Origin: an uncultured bacterium
GTDB taxonomy: Bacteria > Verrucomicrobiota > Lentisphaeria > Victivallales > Victivallaceae
Direction: 5' to 3'
Length of the DNA: 8,039 bases
Assembly: GCA_949286445.1 (NCBI GenBank)
Contig: CASECL010000042.1
Location: 1 to 8,039 of the forward strand
A program made the position numbers and the translations under genes. Below the pieces are notes generated by a model. The model worked only from the letters and a program-made list of their open reading frames with translations, did not search any database and had not been told where the DNA came from. Shown piece after piece: positions 1-7,031 of the stretch; position 1 is the stretch's first letter, and each line of letters opens with the position of its first letter.

Positions 1-1558
1 CAAACGGCGTTTCCAGCACAAAGAAATCCTCTTCCGGCAAATCCTCTTTAAGCAGCGTGTCTTCATCCAGGTAAACCGAATCAAGATAGGCATACTGATC
101 GTAAACATCGCCGATATTTCCGGTTGCCGGAGCAACCGTCTTAACTTTGGAATTATGATACGGGCACTCGGGATATTTTTTCACATCCCACATATCCCAA
201 TACGGCCCGTAAACCAGGTATGAACGTGAACCGCCCAAACCGAATTCCAGTTTTTCTCCACCGTAAAACAGGGTGAAAAGATTGCGGTCCGGCAAGCGTA
301 TGACGCCTTTTTTAAGCCGGATAAGCAGTTTCACCCGGCAGCACTCATCCGGACCGAGTTCCACCTGCGCCGGAAACGGTCCCCACTCCACATAATCCGG
401 GCCCTCCAGACGAAGCGGAAGAACTGCGATGCCGCCGGATAAATTGGCGATCTCCACTTCCACATCAGCGGTGCGGTCACGGTAAAGGCAGGGTTCATTG
501 AGGTATCTTACGCTGGCGACATATTTTCTTTTCGGTTTTTCCCGGAGGGGAACTTCCGGAGCATCTTCGATAACCACCTTGAAATTCCGGAGTTTTGACA
601 TTTCCACTCCGATTTTCGCAGTATCTTCACTTAATTCAAGCAAAGTGGCGTTGCGATGTTTCACTGCGATACCGCAGCAGAGATTTTTGCCCAGTTTTGC
701 CACATAGTCTGCCGGCAATCCTTTCATTCCGTGAACACTGCCCCACAATGCCCCCATTGAAGCCGCCGTGCAATCCGTGTCCCAGCCGCTTTGCAGACAA
801 AGTTTTATCATCCGCTTGAAATCGCCGCCGCTGCGGTAAAAGGCAAATAAAGCGATGGCAAAATTGGTTAAAGCATTGGTCGAATCCCGGCTGCCGAAAT
901 TACGGATTATCCTGCGCCACAACTGTTTATCGCTTAAATTTGGTTCATTCCAGGTACGTTTAAGATAATTCCAAACTTCGCGGCTACGGCTCTTTTCCGG
1001 CAGAAAGGCACTGCCAGATTCCAATGCTGAATTCATATCCGCGCCGTCAAGTGCCGCCGCGGTGGCCGCGGCATAAAATTGCTCAAGTTCAACCGAAGGT
1101 CCTTCCGCATGATCCAGCAGTCCATCCTGCCGGGCCAGCAGCGCAGCCAACGCCGGGTTTCCCGGTGAAACCAATCCCCAGATGTCCGCCCTTATCGGAC
1201 ACCCCTCGGAACTGTGGAAAAAGTCATTGTTCCACTCCCCGGACACCGGCGGCATAATGCCGCGCTGAACATTGAGCAGAAATGTACCGTATTCAGCAAA
1301 GTTATACCAGCAGCGATCCTGCCAGAACTCCACCAGATCGGCAGAAGTGATAAATACCCCCCGTTCCTCCATTGCCTCCAGAAATGCCACCTGAATATCC
1401 AAATCGTCATTAGGGGGAAGTTTTTCCGGCCATTCCGCATCCAGATCGTCAATTTCAAGCCATTGTTTTTTGCACTCCCAGGCCGCGCCCAGAGTGCCGC
1501 CGATGGATTTTCCTGTGTAGCAGGCTAAAATACGGTCGAGATAATCATGATATTTCAT
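1..1558 (-). CDS. ADP-ribosylglycohydrolase family protein with C-terminal beta domain (partial, 3' end off window)
   Basis: An open frame runs from ATG at 1558 to the left edge, giving 519 complete codons without a stop. The N-terminal part looks like the all-helical ADP-ribosylglycohydrolase (ARH/DraG/COG1397) fold: a glycine-rich GKSIGGTLGAAWE motif at residues 16-28, an acidic NDDLD at 50-54, and GWDTDCTAASMGALWG at 258-273. In ARH enzymes the acidic motif and the DTD motif hold two Mg ions that help cleave N- or O-glycosidic bonds to ADP-ribose. Here Asn50 and Cys263 stand where the classic enzymes have Thr. From about residue 340 the protein becomes strand-rich (RTADVEVEIANLSGG), like an Ig/NEW3-type beta sandwich, and then a Trp/Tyr-rich stretch (YGPYWDMWD). 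No signal peptide is seen, so it is probably cytoplasmic. The start overlaps the pyrD stop (ATGA), with AAGGTGG upstream as ribosome site. The substrate is unknown: a nucleoside or other N-glycoside is as likely as ADP-ribosylated protein. Confidence 0.85.
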   Translation of the reverse strand, partial: MKYHDYLDRILACYTGKSIGGTLGAAWECKKQWLEIDDLDAEWPEKLPPNDDLDIQVAFLEAMEERGVFITSADLVEFWQDRCWYNFAEYGTFLLNVQRGIMPPVSGEWNNDFFHSSEGCPIRADIWGLVSPGNPALAALLARQDGLLDHAEGPSVELEQFYAAATAAALDGADMNSALESGSAFLPEKSRSREVWNYLKRTWNEPNLSDKQLWRRIIRNFGSRDSTNALTNFAIALFAFYRSGGDFKRMIKLCLQSGWDTDCTAASMGALWGSVHGMKGLPADYVAKLGKNLCCGIAVKHRNATLLELSEDTAKIGVEMSKLRNFKVVIEDAPEVPLREKPKRKYVASVRYLNEPCLYRDRTADVEVEIANLSGGIAVLPLRLEGPDYVEWGPFPAQVELGPDECCRVKLLIRLKKGVIRLPDRNLFTLFYGGEKLEFGLGGSRSYLVYGPYWDMWDVKKYPECPYHNSKVKTVAPATGNIGDVYDQYAYLDSVYLDEDTLLKEDLPEEDFFVLETPF

Positions 1559-2478
1559 TTGATTTCCACCTTTCCCTTCAGTTCTTTTATGTTACTTATA
1601 TTATGTCTGTCCATATATTCGGCGATGCCGTCAATGACTTTCAGCGGGGCAAAGGGATCAACAAAGTTTGCCGTGCCCACCGCTACTGCGGAGGCACCCG
1701 CCAGGATAAATTCAATTGCGTCCGCGCCGTCACAGATTCCGCCCATTCCGATCACAGGAATTTTCACCGCCCGGTAAACCTCATAAACCATGCGCACAGC
1801 CACCGGTTTCACCGCCGGACCGGAAAATCCTCCGGTAATATTGGCAATCCTGGGCCGCCGGCTTTCAATATCAATTGCCATACCGCTCAGGGTATTGATC
1901 AGAGATACCATATCACTGCCTTCGCTTTCAGCGGCGATGGCGAAATCGGATACCCGGGTGACATTGGGACTGAGTTTGGTAATCAATGGCAGTGAAGTAT
2001 TTTTCCGCACCGTGCGCACTACCTCAGCCGCCAGTTTCGGATCGGTACCGAAAGCGATGCCGCCAGCCTTGACATTGGGGCAGGATATATTGATTTCCAA
2101 AGCGGCGATACCCTCTTTTTCCGCTTCAATTCTGGCGGCGACTTCACCATATTCGGCAATGCTTTTTCCCCAGATATTGACAATGACCGTGGCGTTGACT
2201 TTCCGGAGAAAAGGCAGATATTCCTCTCCATGGAGAAATTTTTCCACCCCCGGCCCCTGAAGTCCAATGGCATTAAGCATTCCCCCGGTAACTTCCGCCA
2301 CCCGCGGAGTGGGATTGCCGTTAGATGGCTCCATACGGATACCTTTGACCACCACCGCTCCCAGCCTGGATATATCATAAAACCGGTGGTATTCCACCCC
2401 GTAACCGAAAGTGCCTGAAGCTGTCATTACCGGGTTTTTCAATTTGAGTTTACCCAGATCGCAAGTCAAATCCGCCAT
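1555..2478 (-). CDS. pyrD: dihydroorotate dehydrogenase, class 1B catalytic subunit
   Basis: Flavin-dependent oxidation of dihydroorotate to orotate, the fourth step of pyrimidine synthesis, in the cytoplasm. The 307-residue length is typical of the class 1 FMN barrel. Visible family motifs are TASGTFG at 19-25, NAIGLQGPG at 69-77, NISCPNVKAGG at 130-140 with the class 1 catalytic base Cys133, TKLSPN at 167-172, GGFSGPAVKP at 216-225, and the phosphate-binding GMGGI (244-248) and VGTANF (267-272). There is no N-terminal membrane helix, which rules out class 2. The SCPNVKAGG context and overall sequence favour class 1B (PyrDB), whose partner PyrK passes electrons to NAD+ through FAD and a 2Fe-2S cluster. 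No pyrK lies in this window. ATG at 2478 follows GGTGGGGTG, 20 nt after the hemW stop. Its TGA overlaps the next gene's ATG by 4 bp. Class 1A use of fumarate is the less likely alternative. Confidence 0.95.
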   Translation of the reverse strand: MADLTCDLGKLKLKNPVMTASGTFGYGVEYHRFYDISRLGAVVVKGIRMEPSNGNPTPRVAEVTGGMLNAIGLQGPGVEKFLHGEEYLPFLRKVNATVIVNIWGKSIAEYGEVAARIEAEKEGIAALEINISCPNVKAGGIAFGTDPKLAAEVVRTVRKNTSLPLITKLSPNVTRVSDFAIAAESEGSDMVSLINTLSGMAIDIESRRPRIANITGGFSGPAVKPVAVRMVYEVYRAVKIPVIGMGGICDGADAIEFILAGASAVAVGTANFVDPFAPLKVIDGIAEYMDRHNISNIKELKGKVEIK

Positions 2479-2498
2479 AAATTCACCCCACCGTTTTG

Positions 2499-3644
2499 TT
2501 AAATGAGTTCCAGGGCGATATCATCCCAGAAACGCAATCCATTCTCTGTCAATTTTATTCCATCTGAGAAATCAAATCTGCCGGGAAAACGTTTCCGGTC
2601 AAGTTTTTCACACTTTCTCTGCAATGCCGTCCAGTATTCTGAACCGAAAAATTTTTCTCCGGCGTCACTGCTCCACCCGTCAACGGTACGCAAGTTGACG
2701 GCAAATATTTCATTTTTTCTATCTTCCGGAGAAATTCTGTCTGTTTCCGGAGGTTCTCCATTAAGCCAACGCTCCAAATCCGCCGCCTGGGAATACCGGT
2801 CAATGCCGTCAAAAGAGGCAGCTGCCGGACCGAATCCAAGCAATTTTTTTCCCTGCCATACATTTACATTGTGTTTGCAGCGATACTTTTTATCTGCGGC
2901 ATAATTGGATATTTCGTAGCGGCGGAATCCACTTTCATTTTCAATCAGCGACCACATTTCATCCGCCAGATCATCATCCAGTTTGAATTTCCCCCTACCC
3001 TCGCGTTCAATCAGTTTCCCCCCGTCTGTCTCGGATAAAAAATGCCTCTCCTCATTGGTCAAACTGTAACATGACAAATGCGTCACTCCGGCACGGGAAA
3101 CTGTTTTCAAATCCCGGACAAAATCCGCCACTGTCTGCCCCGGTATATTGTAAATCAAATCCAAATTGACCGAAGGAAATTCCAGCTTCTGCGCCCATTC
3201 AACCGCCTGATAAATCTCCCTGTTGCCTCCATCCCGCCCCAGCACCCGGCGCAGTCCGGCATCAAATGACTGTACTCCGATACTCAAACGGTCGACTTTT
3301 CTCCGGATAATTGCCAATTTATCATAGTTCAATTGTGCCGGATTTACCTCCATGGTAACTTCCGCCTCCGGCAGAAAACACAGATTTTCCTCCAGTATGG
3401 CAAAAAGGTTATCCAACTCCTTTTCACTCAAATAATTCGGGGTACCGCCGCCGATAAAAACCGTCTCCGCCGCCATTTCTTCCGGCGGCACGCCGCCGAT
3501 GCCGGCAGATTTTATTCCGGTTAAATCCTGTTCCAGTTTTCTGAGATATTTTTCAATCAGCCAACTTCCGGCATTCTCGCAGGAGTAAAACGCACAATAG
3601 TCACATTTTTTCCGGCAAAACGGTACATGAATATAATAATTCAC
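2499..3644 (-). CDS. hemW: HemW-like radical SAM protein (heme chaperone / coproporphyrinogen oxidase-like)
   Basis: Radical SAM protein of the HemN/HemW family, 381 residues from the proposed GTG start. The 4Fe-4S motif is C10-x3-C14-x2-C17, followed by AFYSC. True HemN enzymes have a further Cys two residues after the third (C-x2-C-x-C), so this is HemW-type, a family known for heme binding and transfer rather than porphyrinogen decarboxylation. Further motifs: GGGTPNYLS at 65-73, SIGVQSFD at 121-128, NLDLIYNIPGQT at 160-171, SCYSLT at 191-196, RRYEISNYA at 241-249, and a C-terminal HemN_C-like region. The heme-associated HNxxYW motif appears as HNVNVW (258-263), and the usual GxGxGAHS reads GFGPAAAS, both variant. 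An in-frame ATG at 3698 would add 18 residues unlike the family and overlap the upstream gene by 58 bp. GTG at 3644 gives MNYYIHVPFC, the normal HemW N-terminus, with a 4-bp GTGA overlap. Its upstream ribosome site is weak (GGA), suggesting coupling. Confidence 0.88.
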   Translation of the reverse strand: MNYYIHVPFCRKKCDYCAFYSCENAGSWLIEKYLRKLEQDLTGIKSAGIGGVPPEEMAAETVFIGGGTPNYLSEKELDNLFAILEENLCFLPEAEVTMEVNPAQLNYDKLAIIRRKVDRLSIGVQSFDAGLRRVLGRDGGNREIYQAVEWAQKLEFPSVNLDLIYNIPGQTVADFVRDLKTVSRAGVTHLSCYSLTNEERHFLSETDGGKLIEREGRGKFKLDDDLADEMWSLIENESGFRRYEISNYAADKKYRCKHNVNVWQGKKLLGFGPAAASFDGIDRYSQAADLERWLNGEPPETDRISPEDRKNEIFAVNLRTVDGWSSDAGEKFFGSEYWTALQRKCEKLDRKRFPGRFDFSDGIKLTENGLRFWDDIALELI

Positions 3645-4801
3645 TTCTGCAATTCCAACACCAGGCGTGAAAAATAGTGAATTCCATCCCCCAGACAATC
3701 GTCCGGGAAATCAAATCCGGAAGAGTGAAGCACCGGACAATTCTCTCCCAGTCCCAGAAAGGCATAAACTCCGGGTGCCTGTTCCAGATAGTAGGAAAAA
3801 TCCTCTGAAATCAGCTTGGCTTTCTCCAGCGGGGTAAACAGCATATACTTTCTTACCACATCCCGGGCAAACGCCGCCGATTCCGGATCGTTCACAGTGG
3901 GAATATACTGAACATTGAAGTTTAACTCATATCCCGCTCCTGCCCGGTTTAAAATGCGGTCAAGCAATTCCCGCATCAACTCTTCTATCCGCATTCCTGT
4001 TTCCATGGAGAAAAAGCGTGCCGTGCCGCAAAGTTCTGCTGTATCCGGTATGACATTATCAATAAATCCGGCATTGAATTTACCTATACTGACTACTACC
4101 GGGTCGGGGCTGGAAGCAAACTCTTTGTTTACCAGATCATGAATTTCCGCCGCCACCAGACTGCCGAAATAAATTGGATCTATTGCTTTTTCCGGCATAC
4201 TGCCATGTGCGCCGCGCCCGGTTATTTTCAAATGCCAGTGAGCGCAGGCGGCCATTACCGGACCGGGACGGAAGGAAAAATTCTTCTTTGCCAACCCCGG
4301 CATTCCATGCAGTGCCGTCACAAATCCTGCCGGAGGATCGGAAATCACGCCGGAAGCCACCATTTTTTTGCCCATGGCTTCATTTTCTTCACCCGGCTGC
4401 CAGACAAAACGGATATTGCCGTTGAGTTTTTCCCGAAGACGGCAGAGCACCATTGCCGCTCCCAGCAACATGGCGGAGTGTCCGTCATGGCCGCAGCCGT
4501 GCATACAGCCTGGATGTTGAGACTGATACTTCAAGCCGGAGGTTTCCTGTATCGGCAGAGCGTCAATATCCGCCCGCAGAACAATATTCATTCCGGGGCG
4601 TCCGGTATTGAGATCTGCCACCACATCTGTTCCCAGGTATGGGGCATGCACTTTCAGCGGCAGATAGGAAAGCTTCTTTCTGATAAAAGCGGAAGTTTTC
4701 TCCTCTCTCCCTGCCAGCTCCGGTATTTTATGCAGAGAATGCCGTACATTCACCGCTTCAGGCAGCACGGTTTCGATCAAAGCCTTAAGCCCCGTCGTCA
4801 T
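3641..4801 (-). CDS. M20 family amidohydrolase (aminoacylase / hippurate hydrolase-like)
   Basis: Cytoplasmic two-metal hydrolase of peptidase family M20, subfamily of N-acyl-amino-acid amidohydrolases (HipO, AmaA, YxeP, N-acetyl-diaminopimelate deacetylase); 386 residues, normal length. Visible motifs: RHSLHKIPEL at 20-29, LRADIDALPIQE at 75-86, GCGHDGHS at 102-109, QPGEEN at 135-140, ALHGMP at 163-168, GRGAHGS at 195-201 in the dimerisation lid, SEDFSYYL at 332-339, and a C-terminal LHSSGFDF at 358-365. By family comparison the metal ligands are Cys103, His105, Glu139, His165 and His359, with Glu138 as catalytic base; all are present, so it should be active. It releases an amino acid from an N-acyl amino acid; the acyl group and amino acid cannot be read from the sequence. 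It is not of the N-carbamoyl-amino-acid hydrolase (AmaB/HyuC) branch. ATG at 4801 overlaps the pyrC 3' end by 17 bp, with AGAAAGG inside pyrC as ribosome site. Its stop overlaps the hemW GTG. Confidence 0.9.
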   Translation of the reverse strand: MTTGLKALIETVLPEAVNVRHSLHKIPELAGREEKTSAFIRKKLSYLPLKVHAPYLGTDVVADLNTGRPGMNIVLRADIDALPIQETSGLKYQSQHPGCMHGCGHDGHSAMLLGAAMVLCRLREKLNGNIRFVWQPGEENEAMGKKMVASGVISDPPAGFVTALHGMPGLAKKNFSFRPGPVMAACAHWHLKITGRGAHGSMPEKAIDPIYFGSLVAAEIHDLVNKEFASSPDPVVVSIGKFNAGFIDNVIPDTAELCGTARFFSMETGMRIEELMRELLDRILNRAGAGYELNFNVQYIPTVNDPESAAFARDVVRKYMLFTPLEKAKLISEDFSYYLEQAPGVYAFLGLGENCPVLHSSGFDFPDDCLGDGIHYFSRLVLELQK

Positions 4802-6068
4802 TTACATATACCTTTCTGCCGTCTACCATGGTCATAAGCACCGCGCCGACAGAGTTGAACCCGTGGAACGGGGTGTTACGTCCCTTGGAAAAGAATTTTT
4901 CCTTGTCAATTGTATATTTCATTTCCGGATCCAGCACCGTTAAATCGGCCGGGTTTCCGGCGTCAAGGCTGTAATTTTCCATTCCCAGAACCTCCGCCGG
5001 ACCGGCAGTGAACTTGCTGATCAATTCCGGTAAAGGCAGTTTATTTTCCACACAGAGCACGGTATGGCTGACTGCAAACGCCGTTTCCAGTCCGACAATG
5101 CCGAAGGGAGCTTCATCAAACTCCACCCGCTTTGAAGTTTCCGTATGCGGTGCATGATCGGTGGCGATAACCGTAATTGTACCGTCTTTCAACGCCTCAA
5201 TCAAAGCCGCCCGGTCTTCCTCTGAACGCAACGGAGGATTCATCTTGTAATTAGTGTCATACTTTTTAATATTTTCATCGGTCAATGCCAGATGGTGGGG
5301 TGTAATTTCGCCGGAAACCAGCAATCCTTTGGCTCTTGCCCGCCGAATGAGTTCCACGCTTCCGGCGGTGCTGACGTGCTGGATATGCACTCTTCCGCCG
5401 CGAATACGGCGCAGGAGCATTATATCCCTGGCAACCATCAGCTCTTCAGCCTCGCCGGGAATACCCCGTATTCCCAGCAGCACTGACCACTTTCCCTCGT
5501 TCATAACCCCGCCCGCCGCCAGGGTATTTTCTTCGCAGTGATCCAGAATCGGCAGACCGAATGAAGTGGCATATTCCATAATGTGCCGCATAAGGGCGTG
5601 ATCCTGAACGCATCTGCCATCATCGCTGATTGCCACCACTCCGGCCTTTTTAAGTCCGCCGATGCCGGTCATTTCAGCTCCGGCATAATTTTTGGTCATA
5701 CAGCCGCAGGGCAATACCTTCACCACTCCCTGCCGGGCCGCTGTCTGGCGGAGATATTCAATTGCCCCGGCATTATCCGCCGCCGGGCTGGTATTGGGCA
5801 TGGCCACAATCGACGTAAATCCGCCTGCCGCCGCCGCTCGGGTGCCGGTGGCAATGGTTTCCGCTCCGGTATTTCCCGGCTGGCGGAGGTGAACATGCAA
5901 ATCAATAAATCCGCGGCAAAGCACTTTGCCGTTCAAATCAATTACTTCCGGATTTTTCAGCTCAGATTTCCCGGTAATAAATGCTCCGGATACTGCCAAA
6001 TCCCCCATCCGGTCTGTTCCCTTGACCGGGTCAATCAGCCGTGCCCGGTTGAAAAGATATTCTGCCAT
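4785..6068 (-). CDS. pyrC: dihydroorotase, class I
   Basis: Zinc metalloenzyme of the amidohydrolase superfamily that cyclises N-carbamoyl-aspartate to dihydroorotate, the third step of the pathway. The 427 residues match the long class I (Bacillus/Aquifex) type rather than the shorter E. coli class II. Metal ligands are visible: HVH at 58-60 after GFIDL, SDDG at 148-151 (bridging Asp), His177 in ILDHCEE, His231 in IQHVST, and catalytic Asp304 in ATDHAPHT. Substrate-binding motifs are LRQPG at 61-65, MPNTSPA at 90-96 and MNPPLRSEEDR at 276-286; the C-terminus carries GNPADLTVLD and GRNTPFHG. Because all ligands are present, this is not the inactive PyrC' partner found in some pyrBC' operons. 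Neighbouring pyrB makes an Aquifex-like non-covalent PyrB-PyrC complex possible, which is inference. ATG at 6068 is the only sensible start; AGGGAG lies 12 nt upstream, a rather long spacing. Confidence 0.96.
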   Translation of the reverse strand: MAEYLFNRARLIDPVKGTDRMGDLAVSGAFITGKSELKNPEVIDLNGKVLCRGFIDLHVHLRQPGNTGAETIATGTRAAAAGGFTSIVAMPNTSPAADNAGAIEYLRQTAARQGVVKVLPCGCMTKNYAGAEMTGIGGLKKAGVVAISDDGRCVQDHALMRHIMEYATSFGLPILDHCEENTLAAGGVMNEGKWSVLLGIRGIPGEAEELMVARDIMLLRRIRGGRVHIQHVSTAGSVELIRRARAKGLLVSGEITPHHLALTDENIKKYDTNYKMNPPLRSEEDRAALIEALKDGTITVIATDHAPHTETSKRVEFDEAPFGIVGLETAFAVSHTVLCVENKLPLPELISKFTAGPAEVLGMENYSLDAGNPADLTVLDPEMKYTIDKEKFFSKGRNTPFHGFNSVGAVLMTMVDGRKVYVNDDGA

Positions 6069-6096
6069 GATTATCGCAAACTCCCTGTTATTTCAT

Positions 6097-7029
6097 TTAA
6101 CGTTTGACACAGCCGGCCACCAGAAACAGCACCGCCATACGAACCGCCAGACCATTGGTGACCTGTTCCAGAATAACCGACCGCGGTCCATCGGCGACTT
6201 CACTGGACAACTCCACATCCCGGTTGATCGGCCCGGGATGCATAATTATGCAATCCGGTTTAAGATATTTTTCCGTATCGCTGTTTATGCCGAAAAATTT
6301 GGCATATTCCCCGATGCTGGGGAAAAATCCGGCAGTTTGTCTTTCATGCTGAATACGCAGCAAATTCACCACATCCGCATCTGCCACCGCTTCGCGCAGG
6401 TCATGACAAACCCTTACACCGATGCTTTCAAACTCTCTCGGCGTCAGCGTGGCAGGCCCGGCTACTGTAACATTGGCTCCCAACTTGAGCAATCCCCAGA
6501 TATTGCTTCTCGCCACCCGGCTGTGAAGTATATCCCCCAATATGGTTACATTAAGCCCCTTTATTGATCCTTTGCGTTCCCGGATAGTGAAAATATCCAG
6601 CAAAGCCTGAGTCGGATGGGCATGCGCCCCGTCACCGGCATTTACCACACCGCAGGTCAGATGACGGGCAATAAAATCCTGTGCTCCGGGTGCAGAGTGG
6701 CGCATTACCACCAGATCGACTTGAAGTGCTTCAATATTTTTGACCGTATCCAGCAGCGTTTCACCCTTTTTCAAACTGCTGGTGCCGGCGGACATATTGA
6801 CAATATCCGCACTGAGACGCTGTTCCGCCAATTCAAATGACACCCTTGTACGGGTGGAGGGTTCAACAAAGAAATTCACCACCGTCTTGCCGCGGAGTGC
6901 CGGAACTTTCTTCACATTGCGCTGCGAGACCTTTTTAAACTCCGCCGCCGTATCGAGAATAAACTCTATTTCCCGGGGTTCGAGGTCATAGAGGCTGAGC
7001 AAATCTTTTCTGGTCCACTGAAATTCCAT
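6097..7029 (-). CDS. pyrB: aspartate carbamoyltransferase catalytic subunit
   Basis: Transfers the carbamoyl group from carbamoyl phosphate to aspartate, the committed step of pyrimidine synthesis; 310 residues, like E. coli and Bacillus PyrB. Motifs from the chosen start: carbamoyl-phosphate binding PSTRTR at 57-62, the loop SSLKKGET at 84-91 donated by the neighbouring subunit, MRHSAPGA at 109-116, HAHPTQALLD at 136-145, LGDILHSRVARS at 164-175, the aspartate-binding loop LRIQHER at 224-230, and HPGPINR at 264-270. All key residues are present. No pyrI is in the window, so it is probably an unregulated trimer or a complex with PyrC. An ATG at 7047 would add six residues and overlap pyrR. 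ATG at 7029 is preferred because AAGGAG sits 5 nt upstream and the homology begins there; this leaves a 2-nt gap after pyrR. Confidence 0.96.
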   Translation of the reverse strand: MEFQWTRKDLLSLYDLEPREIEFILDTAAEFKKVSQRNVKKVPALRGKTVVNFFVEPSTRTRVSFELAEQRLSADIVNMSAGTSSLKKGETLLDTVKNIEALQVDLVVMRHSAPGAQDFIARHLTCGVVNAGDGAHAHPTQALLDIFTIRERKGSIKGLNVTILGDILHSRVARSNIWGLLKLGANVTVAGPATLTPREFESIGVRVCHDLREAVADADVVNLLRIQHERQTAGFFPSIGEYAKFFGINSDTEKYLKPDCIIMHPGPINRDVELSSEVADGPRSVILEQVTNGLAVRMAVLFLVAGCVKR

Positions 7030-7031
7030 AT

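Noticed and set aside
3645..3698. ATG at 3698 as the hemW start
   Set aside because: It would add 18 residues that do not belong to the family and a 58-bp overlap. GTG at 3644 gives the normal N-terminus and a 4-bp overlap.
4139..4837. Long plus-strand open frame (232 codons) antisense to the M20 amidohydrolase
   Set aside because: It mirrors a well-supported gene with all family motifs on the other strand. The translation looks compositional, with no domain or ribosome site.
5583..6567. Plus-strand open frames of 174 and 213 codons over pyrC and pyrB
   Set aside because: Both are antisense shadows of strongly supported minus-strand genes, rich in Arg, His and Pro as expected from reversed codons.
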